NCBI GenBank assembly: GCA_036873135.1
Contig: JAPTYO010000007.1
Coordinates: 28,068,763-28,132,762, forward strand
DNA length: 64,000 nucleotides
Direction: 5' to 3'
From: Clarkia xantiana subsp. parviflora
Lineage: Eukaryota; Streptophyta; Magnoliopsida; Myrtales; Onagraceae
Positions 56,170 to 64,000 of the stretch are shown here, piece after piece. The position numbers and the translations under genes are program-made. The notes under the pieces were generated by a model, which was given only the letters and a program-made list of their open reading frames with translations, did not search any database and was not told where the DNA came from. The stretch's first letter is position 1; each line of letters starts with the position of its first letter.

Positions 56170-57060
56170 GGGTTAAAGGTACTTTTGGTGCAACATGTTT
56201 GACCTGTGCAGGCTTTTGGTGCAATATGTTTGAGAGGTTGTATGTTTTTGGTATTTCCGTTAGTCAACAGTTAGTTTGACCGTTAAATACTTTTATTTTA
56301 TTCAATTTAGTCCTCAAATTTATATTTCTAAAATTTAATATTTACAATTTAGTCCCTATTGTTTGCTCAAGTCACCGTCCAAGGCCGGCCACCACCCCAC
56401 GGCACCGGCCACCACCGCTTGGGGCCGAAAACCACCCCAATTGGTGGTGGCTACAACCCCAATCGGGGCCGGCCACCACCAATTGGTGGTGGCTACAGCC
56501 CCAATCGGGGCCAGCCACCACCAATTGGGGCCGCCGGCCCCGATTGGAGCCCTCTATGGCCCCACTCGGGACCAGCGGCCCCAATTGGTGGTGGCCCGCC
56601 CCGATTGAGGCTAAAGCCACCACCACTGGTGGTGGCTGACCCCGATTGGGGCCGTAACCACTACTACTGGTGGTGGACGGCCCCACCAATTGGGGCCGGC
56701 CACCACCAATTGGGGTGATTTTCGGCCCCAAGCGGTGGTGGCCGATGCCGTGGGGTGGTGGCCGGCCCGTTTCGTGGCGGTCGGCGACCTTGGAGGTGGT
56801 GGATGGTGGCCGGCGGCTTTGGACGGTGACTTGAGCAAACAATAGGGACTAAATTATAAATATTAAATTTTAGAAATATAAATTTGAGTACTAAATTGAA
56901 CAAAATAAAAGTATTTAACGGTCAAACTAACTGTTGACTAACGGAAATACAAAAAACATACAACCTCTCAAACATATGGTACCAAAAGCCTACAAAATGA
57001 AACATATGGCACCAAAAACCTACACATATCAAACATGTGACATCAAAAGTACCTTTAACC
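56170..57060. mobile_element. Mutator-type foldback element with GGCC-rich core
   Basis: Ends are GGGTTAAAGGTACTTTTGGTG and the complement of GGTTAAAGGTACTTTTGATG. The terminal inverted repeats extend about 200 bp on each side. A 10-bp direct repeat AAAAAATTTA flanks it (56160-56169 and 57061-57070), near the 9-bp target typical of MULEs. The core 56357-56845 is an almost complete GC-rich palindrome of GGCCGGCCACCACC and CCAATTGGTGGTGG words. Because it is palindromic, ORFs of 119 and 156 codons arise on opposite strands; these are not genes. No transposase. Confidence 0.85.
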
Positions 57061-57259
57061 AAAAAATTTATAGTTGTTGGTTAAATGGGGTTAGTTTGAA
57101 ATTTTACTTGGTATCATAGTATGTATATCTAAATCTATACTATGCCAACCACGATTTAATTTTTAAAAAAGTTTCACATACGTGCTTTCATTAAAAAAGA
57201 AATATTTCAACCCACTTGGAGAGGGAATATCGAAGAAAAAAAAAAGATAAACATGCATT

Positions 57260-57800
57260 CACGTATTTTAGGGCTTTTTTTATCAGAAGCAACGCATATT
57301 ATACCGCAATCAAGGAACAAAAGAGCCTCTGAATTCCTCAAAAATATGGGGAATGTCGGGAGCAACCAGCAGCCGGTTACATTAGCCGTGGCTGCCAACG
57401 TAACAATGTTGTGTGCTAGAAGAACGCGACCCTAGGAAAAGTTTTGATATTAACCAAAAGTAAACTTAAAAGAAATCTAATATCATGGATAACACCGAAC
57501 CGGGAAGAAATACAGCCAACAGGGGAGGAGGATATGTGTTTCAGCAAGTTTGTCGAGTTCGTGAACAAAGTGTGGGGACTTCGACGTGAAGAACGTGCTA
57601 ACAAAAGTCCTGCTTTGCAAGCTAATCCTTCCGCAAGGATGGGATCGTCGCCGTACGCCGATGTAATAGAGACCGCCGAGATGTTCCCACTCTCGTCTAT
57701 TAAAATTGCGGCTCCGTAGATAGTATTAGTAGTACTTCTGACGTCCCCGTCACATACAATTATGGGTTTTGTATGTGCCGGGGTTGTGGTTCTGGGCCTC
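57260..57800 (-). pseudogene. LINE RNase H-like domain remnant
   Basis: Frames on the minus strand give PIIVCDGDVRSTTNTIYGAA followed by ILIDESGNISAVS, then LAEGLACKAGLLLARSSRRS and, after a break, NIKTFPRVAFF. This follows the RVT_3/RNase H-like pattern of plant LINEs (D-G near the start, AE.LA...GL.LA in the middle). Several stops interrupt it. Confidence 0.6.
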
Positions 57801-58382
57801 AGGGGAGGTCGGTGTTTCCTGAATGACTTCCTAGAGATCGAACAGAATCAAACATGTTAGTACAATCAAAGTACGCCCTATATATTAGGTTCATGACATA
57901 TATCGCATATGGGATATTTTGCCTAAAAATAACTAGATTCCTCTCAAGCCAGATCCCCATAAGATCAAACATTTCTGACTAAATAAATCAACCTCAGGCC
58001 CAGGAAAATAAATCCTCGGGTTCTTCTAAAAAAGCCACTTCTTTATTGAACAGAATGGTGTGACAGGTGGGTGAATGCCTAGATTCGAACTAGACCAGAC
58101 TCTTTCCGCAAACCGGCATTTCCACATGACATGATCACATGTTACGTTTGCTCGAGAACAAAGATGATACCTAGGATTGAATGAGGGGATTCGTCTTTGG
58201 ATATTCTGCCCGAGTGGCTAACTGTTATTGCAGCGCTTCTAGATGAATACACGAATTTTTGGAGGCAACCTGGAGTTCCAATAGTTTCTTCCAAAAGGAT
58301 GTATTGGCAATCGTGGTGGTTGTAAACGAGATTCTCTCTGCCTCAGGGTGGAGACATTAGTAAATGAAGCGATGTCCGAATT

Positions 58383-58835
58383 TTACGGTGTAAATTCCGG
58401 TTCACTATGGAGCCAGAGGAGCATGTCCGGAGTGTTAAAGAGTGGGAGTTCTAGTAAGGAAATTGCATTTGTGATGACAGCATGGAGAAGGTTTTCCAGG
58501 CTATCCATCATCCAGCGACCGTTGGAAATGAATTGATTGACCTTGACATTCAGGGTAATCGTGTTTTGGGGTACCCAGTCCTTCGGGAGTCCCATATTGG
58601 GTACCCAAGGGTCAGTCCAAAAATTAATGGAATGACCATTACTGACATGCCATCTTGTTCTTGTGAGGAGGAATTTCTGTAGTTTGCTCAACGAGATCCA
58701 GACATGCGAATGGTATTGTTGTGGTTTAGTGTTGAAAAAGGTTGTGCTCCTGAGATATTTTTCTTTTACGCATTTGACCCAAAGTGAATCCTTGTCTGTG
58801 ATCACTCTTAATGCGCGTTTTGCCAGGAGGGCCAT
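58383..58835 (-). pseudogene. LINE zf-RVT-like region
   Basis: The 150-aa open stretch contains SLWVKCVKEKYLRSTTFF, HVWISLSKLQKFLLTRTRWH and GHSINFWTDPWVPNMGLPKD. This is the 'LWVKVLKAKYF...W..I......L..G.RW.VG+G..I..W.D.W+P' pattern found between reverse transcriptase and RNase H in plant L1 elements. Confidence 0.75.
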
Positions 58836-58861
58836 GTTAAACGCTTGAGTGTCTCGTAATC

Positions 58862-59928
58862 CTAACCCCCCGTTTTACTTTGGTTTGCACAACTTGTCCC
58901 AAGATACCTAATGAATCCCTTTTTTGTATTGTCTGTATTCCACCAAAAGTGTCTGATCAGTTTGTCGATTTGACAAGTCGTTCTTTTTGACAGATTTATG
59001 CAAGACATCGTGTAAGTTGGTATGGCGCTGACAACTGATTTGATGAGAACTTCTCTTCCTGCCGGTGATAGTAATTTGTTCATCCATCCCTGAATTCTTG
59101 AGGTGGTTCTCTGAACAATTCCCCCCCCCCCCCCCCCACTTGTTTTTTACATTTAGACCAATCGGTTGGTAGACGTAGATACAATTCGTCAGGTAAAATG
59201 TCTCGGACTCCTAGAATGTCCGAAATGTTTGAGGCCACCGATTCGGGGACGTTCGGGCTGTAACGAATGCTTGATTTGCTATAATTGATCAATTGACCAG
59301 ATTCCTTTTGGTATATGTCCATGATTTCCTTTAGGTTGGTTGCATTATCCGGTGATGCTTCCAAGAAAAGGAAGCTATCATCTGCGAACAGTAGATGAGT
59401 GAATTCCTATGTGAATTTACCAGGTTTAATCCCCTGTATTCGACCCTCCTGTTGTGCTCTTGATAGCTCTTGAGACAGAATTTGGGCAACCAATATGAAG
59501 AGGTAAGGTGACAAAGGTTCCTCTTGTCTTAATCCTCTCGTGGGTTTGAAAGGTCCGGTCACTTCCCCGTTAATTAGGATTTGAAAGGAGGAGGTGGTTA
59601 AGTATTCAATTATCCATCTTATGAGTTTTGAAGGAAACCCCATATTGGATAAGACTGATTTAAGGAATGACCATTCTACCCTGTCATATATTTTGCTCAT
59701 GTCTAGCTTCAACGCCAGAAGGCCTTTACGGCCTTCCCGTCTCATTTTTATTGTGTGGAGCAATTCTTGGGCTAGGAAAATGTTGTCGGTGATACTTCTT
59801 CCTAGGACAAAGGCCGTTTGAAACGGGGAAATCAGTTTTGGGATTATTGAGCGGATGCGGTTTACCAGAATTTTTGCGATGACTTTATAGGTTGTGTTAC
59901 ACAAACCTATGGGGCGCCAGTCTTTCAT
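58862..59928 (-). pseudogene. LINE reverse transcriptase remnant
   Basis: From high to low: MKDWRPIGLCNTTYKVIAKI, LVNRIRSIIPKLISPFQTAF and LALKLDMSKIYDRVEW (A box, Asp kept, usual Ala replaced by Ile). Then GLRQEEPLSPYLFIL (usually GLRQGDPLSPYLF, so the motif is damaged). Next come an in-frame TAG, LLFADDSFLF (catalytic FADD, about 59358-59395), and, after further frames, LSPAGREVLIKSVVSAIPTY and TMSCINLSKRT. The stop just before FADD and a C run at 59121-59137 break the frame. Confidence 0.88.
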
Positions 59929-60829
59929 GGAGCGTGGATATTCACATTTCGGGAGTAGGACAATTTTCGTTTAGTTTGTTTCTGGTTCCATCCGGCCATC
60001 GCAGAAAAAGTGTTGGATGGCCTTTGCCAAATCGCTCCTTGTAGTTTCTGCAGTTCTTTGGAAAAAAACGGGGTGGGTATCCATCCGACCCTGGTGCTTT
60101 GTCTGGTCCAAGTTGAGATAGCGTCGTGTCTCTTTCCAAATGTGTTATATCCAGGCATAGCATTGCAGCGCGATTTGGCTCGATTAGCAAGGTATTGGCT
60201 GCAGGGGAGGTTGGGTGAGCAAGGTTTGGTTGTGCTTGGAAGAGGGTTTGGTAATGGCTTCTCGTGTATCACTTCACATCGTCTGGGTCATCAATGGTTG
60301 TCCCGTCGTCTAGATCAACTGTTAAAAGTGCATTTAGTCTTCTTCGAGCCAGGGTGTATGCGTGGAAAAACTTTGTGTTCCGGTCCCTGGTTGTAAGCCA
60401 AAGTTGTCTTGACTTTTGTCTCCACATCACCTCTTGGCATGTATATAATTCCGTGAGACGGTTTATGGTGATATCTAGTTGAGGTGTGGTGGCATTGTTT
60501 TCCTGCTGTGTGTTGAGTTTGCAGAGGCAGTTTCGAATGACTAAGTCAATGTTACCGAAGATTGTTTGGTTCCATTTCCTGACGTCTGATTTGAGGAGAC
60601 ATAGTTTTTGGCAGAGTCGTGACTGTGCATTGCCTGCTGGAAACCAGTTCCACGATTTTTGTAGCAGTTGTAAAAAAGAAGGATGTTCTATCCACATTGA
60701 CTCGAAGCAAAAATGGCGGTTTTTCCTAGATAGGTTCTTTTCAGGCGAGCATGATACAAGAATTGGGCAGTGATCCGAGGCAATTGTCTCCAGATGACAG
60801 TTCCTAGCCAAGGAAAAAGGAACTGCCAT
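59925..60829 (-). pseudogene. LINE linker between endonuclease and reverse transcriptase
   Basis: Contains SDHCPILVSC (endonuclease end), ENLSRKNRHFCFESMWIEHP, LYTCQEVMWRQKSRQLWLTT and RDRNTKFFHAYTLARRRLNA, the standard plant LINE succession leading into the RT. Broken into three frames. Confidence 0.8.
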
Positions 60830-61440
60830 TCCGGATTACTGAATGCTCTATCAAGTATCTCCTGAACTGTGTTTGGGGGGTCCCGTCTATTCGACCACGT
60901 GAACTTTTGCCCCGAGAAACCCAGGTCTAATAGGCTAAGCGAATCGGAACGATTATGCGCATGTAGTATTCTGACCGCAGGGACATGGGTTCCGCCTTCC
61001 TTCTCTTCGAAAGTCCTAATATCATTAAAGTCGCCTATTACTAACCAGGGGGACGAGTTAGGTCTTGAGTTTCTGTAGGAGGTGATATCGCTCCAGAATT
61101 GCGGCCGTTTGCATGGTTTGGAAGGGGCATAAACAAAGGATCCCTCCCAGGGGTTGTTTCCTTGATTCATTGCGATGACCGTATGAATCGCGTTTTGATT
61201 TGAATGAATGATATCGACATTGATGCGTTCATCCCATGCTAGAATTAGTCTACACCTCGTTTCCTCTGGTTGAATGGAGAAAGTTTCGCTTAGACAAGCC
61301 CGGATAATGGCTAACTTGAGTCTATCTAGTTGACTCTTGACTTCAGCTATGAATACTATACTAGGCTTATGTATACTAATAATATTCCTAATATGTTGGA
61401 CTGTCAGGTTATTCCCGGCCCCCTAACAGTTCCAAGCTAA
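60688..61440 (-). pseudogene. LINE AP-endonuclease domain remnant
   Basis: Near 61390-61435 the frame gives LAWNC then, past a stop, GAGNNLTVQHIRNIISIHKP and SIVFIAEVKSQLDRL, the WNCRG and E-containing start of the endonuclease. SSPWLVIGDFNDI, LLDLGFSGQKFTWSNRR and SDHCPILVSC follow, covering catalytic Asp, Asn and His blocks. It is interrupted by frameshifts. Confidence 0.82.
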
Positions 61441-61445
61441 AATAA

Positions 61446-62062
61446 AGGTTAAAGGTACTTTTCATACCACATGTTTGACCGAATGTGGCTTTTAGTACTG
61501 GATGTTTAGTTTTGTATACTTCTGGTACCAAACGTTTGAAAAAATGTGGCTTTTGGTACATCCGTTAGTTGGCCGTTAGTTTTGGGCGTTAGTTTTGGCC
61601 GTTAAATGACATGTGGTCACGTGATCGACTCTAAACTTTTAATTTTGTTCAATTTAGTCCCTAAAATATATTCATAACTTTTATTTTGTTTACTTTAGTC
61701 CTGAAGCTTCAAAATCGAACCCAACTGGGACCTATCCTCAATTGGTTAAATTTGACCCAAATTGGGCTATGTCAATTGAGTTCGATTGGTTTAATTGGGT
61801 CCGATTTTGAAGTGTTGTGACTAAGTTAAACAAAATAAAAGTTAGGAATATATTTGAGGGACTAAATTGAACAAAACTGAAAGTTTAGAGTCGATCATGT
61901 GACTTGCACATGTCATTTAACAGCCAAAACTAACGGTCAACTAATGGATGTACCAAAAGCCACATTTTTTCAAACGTTTGGTACCAAAAGTATAAAAACT
62001 AAACATCTAGTACTAAAAGCCACATTCGGTCAAACATGTGGTCTGAAAAGTACCTTTAACCC
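61446..62062. mobile_element. Mutator-type foldback element inside the LINE
   Basis: Ends AGGTTAAAGGTACTTTT and AAAAGTACCTTTAACCC are inverted, and almost the whole element is a palindrome around a centre near 61745 (CTTCAAAATCG against CGATTTTGAAG, with intervening drift). Flanks CTAAAATAA (61437-61445) and TTAAAATAA (62063-62071) match at 8 of 9 positions. It shares terminal and subterminal words (TTAAAGGTACTTTT, TTGTTCAATTTAGTCCCT) with the element at 56170-57060, so both belong to one family. No GC-rich core is present here. Confidence 0.85.
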
Positions 62063-62071
62063 TTAAAATAA

Positions 62072-62571
62072 TCATAACGATTCCGGCAAGGTCTCAAAAT
62101 GACCTGCCGTATCAACTCAGTATTATCTGTCAAATCACAATCTGTGTAGTGAAACGAAAGATAATTTTGCGATAGACGTACTACCTCCGGGGTGGCGGGT
62201 TTCTGCATGAGCATGCAACAGATTGCACGCTCGTGGAAGGGCCTTAGGCTGACAGACATCCTAGCTCCGATGCGGGGTGAAAAACGTCGTGACAGTGTCA
62301 CGGCTGGAGCAGGGTTGTTCCTGTTTCTTTTTTCGGGCGCATATCCTCTTCTATGGATACCATCTGGGGAAACATGGGTTCTTTCTCGGGGGAATCTAGT
62401 CATGACCATTTCCTCGCTCGCCGGAGGGGGCTCAGAGTTCTCTTCTTCCATTGGGGTTGCTGCGTAATTGCCCTCCGGTGGGGGCTCGGTCCTTACTACA
62501 GGCCTCTCGGACGATGCCAGCATATCAGGGCCCAACGGTTCCTCATCTATGAGCTGGAGGATCTCAGTCAC
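62072..62571 (-). pseudogene. LINE N-terminal/linker coding remnant
   Basis: A 171-codon open stretch (Met at 62571) is rich in Pro, Glu and Arg (EEPLGPDMLASSERPVVRTE, EENSEPPPASEEMVMTRFPR). It ends RQVILRPCRNRYDYF at the foldback insertion, and the endonuclease resumes on the other side. It resembles the variable region between ORF1 and endonuclease in plant LINEs. No specific domain recognised. Confidence 0.5.
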
Positions 62572-63464
62572 TTGTATATCCTACTGAATGTGCTGTTCTT
62601 CCTGCGGTGACCATTCTGCCAACAGGTATATCTGAATTTCATCCAGCCCGAGATCGAAGTTGAAGTCTGGTAGGGATGGACAAGAGGATTGATAAGGTTT
62701 TTCCTGTCGAGTGTAGAGATGGGTTGCTAGCATGGAAAGTGGAGATGGCGGTGGGGATAGTGATTTTGGATATGAGAGAAATGTGTTGGATACTGGGTGT
62801 TCTGTTGATGTTCAACTGAGGGTATCAGAAAGTTTGAGATTCTGTTGTCCTCCGTTTCGGTGCCACCGGTATAATCGATGTCCTAGTTCTGGACAGTGGG
62901 GTTTCATGAAGGGGTAACGATCGGAATCTGGGTTATTGCCTGGGCAGCTGAGGGGCATGAAGTTCATTTCATTAGGTTGCACTATTGATCCCAGCGTATC
63001 AGGGCCCAACAGTTCCTCATCTATGAGCTGGAGGATCTCAGTCACTTGTATATTCTGATTAATGTGTTGTTCTTCCTGCGGTGACCATTCTGCCAACAGG
63101 TGTATCCGAATGTTATCCAGCCCGATATCGAAGTTGATGTCTGGTAGGGATGGACAAAAGGATTGATAAGGTTTTTCCTGTCGAGTGTGGAGATGGGTTG
63201 CTAATGGAAAGTGGAGATTGCGGTGGGGATAGTGGATTCTGGGTAGGAGAGAAATGTGTTGGATACTGGGTGTTCTGTTGATGTTCAACAGAGGGTATCA
63301 GAAAGTTTGAGATTCCGTTGTCCTCCGTTTTGGTGCCGCCGGTATAATCGATGTCCTAGTTCTGGACATTGGGGTTCCATGCAGGGGTAATGATCGGAAT
63401 CTGGGTTATTGCCTGGGCAACTGAGGGGCATGAATGTCATTTCATTAGGTTGCACTGTTGGTGC
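62518..63464. repeat. Tandem duplication of ~475 bp in the LINE
   Basis: The segments 62518-62992 and 62993-63464 are near-identical direct copies. Both contain ATCAGGGCCCAACRGTTCCT, GATTGATAAGGTTTTTCCTG, GTGTTGGATACTGGGTGTTC and TTCATTTCATTAGGTTGCAC. Substitutions and small indels distinguish them. Protein fragments such as CPELGHRLYR occur in both copies. Confidence 0.92.
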
Positions 63465-63788
63465 CATCCCTGATGCGGATCCCAGGTTTTGCTGAGCCAT
63501 TTGTGGGGTTACCATTGCCAGTGCCGCTTCTAGGAAATTCTGAAAACGGGTTTCGTTGGATTGTCCCCACTGAGGGACCTCACTACATGCTGTTTGATTT
63601 TCCCGTTGCGAGGATTTCGCCTGGTACGGTTGCTTGTTTTTTGGCATTCTGGTATTTGGCCTGTTAGCAGTGTCGTTTCCCGGGGCGTTGAACCCTATTT
63701 ATGGGTCCCATTTGATCTAATTCAAGATTATCCCGCTTCCCTTGCTATTCTTAGGGTTGTAGAGAATATCGGCCACCTGGTCCATCGC

Positions 63789-63992
63789 TTACATCCCTGG
63801 ATGGCTATCGACCCAATATTTGTAGCAGAGCAATTGGTCCTTGGCTAGACGTTTTGGTGTTGGGCATTGCTTCTCCCTGTGGCCGAAACGGCCGCACGCA
63901 TTACAGGGGAGGCCGTTGCGATACTGAATAGTTACTGGCCTGTCGGGTGGGCTGTTGGGTAGGAACATTCCGAGCACAACCGGTCTATCCAA
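63789..63992 (-). pseudogene. LINE ORF1 zinc-knuckle segment
   Basis: The 67-codon stretch contains SPPDRPVTIQYRNGLPCNAC followed by GRFGHREKQC, a CX2CX4HX4C knuckle in the context typical of plant LINE ORF1 (DUF4283/zf-CCHC_4). It continues beyond the window's right edge on the 5' side. Confidence 0.7.
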
Positions 63993-64000
63993 ATCTATGG

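Larger units (their letters stand above)
57207..64000 (-). mobile_element. L1-type LINE, decayed, 5' end outside window
   Basis: On the minus strand the parts run in LINE order: ORF1-type zinc knuckle (63.8-64.0 kb), a linker containing a 475-bp tandem duplication (62.5-63.5 kb), endonuclease (60.7-61.44 kb), reverse transcriptase (58.9-59.93 kb), a zf-RVT-like region (58.4-58.8 kb), and an RNase H-like domain with 3' tail (57.2-57.8 kb). Stops and frameshifts are frequent. A foldback element at 61446-62062 splits it just ahead of the endonuclease. The 3' end is placed near 57207 by loss of LINE-like sequence; target duplications could not be checked. Confidence 0.85.

Noticed and set aside
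56359..56842. 119-aa and 156-aa Pro/Gly/His-rich ORFs
   Set aside because: They read the GC-rich palindrome of a foldback element on opposite strands and mirror each other.

Overview
This window is nuclear DNA of a flowering plant, probably a eudicot. It is AT-rich and dominated by transposable elements. The evidence is one ordinary intron-containing plant gene (a NAC transcription factor), a nuclear-type tRNA-His gene, plant Ty1-copia, Ty3-gypsy (Tat-like), L1-type LINE, hAT, Mutator, CACTA and PIF/Harbinger-like elements, a tRNA-derived SINE, and a block of plastid plus mitochondrial DNA. I do not name a species.

Layout. 1-10.0 kb: a decayed Copia element on the minus strand, broken by a GC-cored MITE (1321-2039) and a ~3.9-kb organellar mosaic (about 2803-6700: intact psbJ reading frame, a ccmC/petD chimera, the 5' end of psbD, trnG-GCC). 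Its 5' LTR carries two hAT-type elements nested one inside the other, each with a perfect 8-bp target duplication. 11-15.7 kb: two more hAT-type elements, a LINE 3' fragment, tRNA-His, and two related Copia LTRs, one abutting the other. 15.7-25 kb: AT-rich DNA with a three-armed repeat element, a duplicated AT-rich segment with a possible Helitron end, and a 2.25-kb Harbinger-like element holding a nested hAT element. 25.1-26.8 kb: the NAC gene (three exons, 332 aa, minus strand), the only convincing host protein gene. 27-32.4 kb: intergenic DNA with a small CACTA element and a SINE.

32.5-54.3 kb: two complete LTR-bounded Gypsy elements in opposite orientation, 79 bp apart, each with a perfect 5-bp target duplication (E2, plus strand, 32475-42630, GTTAC; E1, minus strand, 42710-54279, GGGTT). 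Neither encodes reverse transcriptase or integrase. E1 has a 1039-aa gag-protease ORF followed in the same frame by what looks like a second gag module, then a 66-bp tandem array, an antisense multi-exon gene resembling the plant 'gypsy type transposon' (Transposase_28) family, and an 18-bp tandem array. E2 repeats the plan in degraded form: gag remnant, tandem arrays, antisense ORF. The layout recalls the Retand/Tat group but with pol removed. 55.3-64 kb: a second copy of the GC-cored MITE, two related Mutator-type foldback elements, and a 5'-open, decayed L1-type LINE on the minus strand, running off the end of the window and split by the second foldback element.

The strongest leads for novelty are the gag-PR-gag' polyprotein of E1 with its antisense partner gene, the plan shared with E2, and the recurring pattern of DNA transposons whose interiors are built of inverted arrays of short family-specific GC-rich words.
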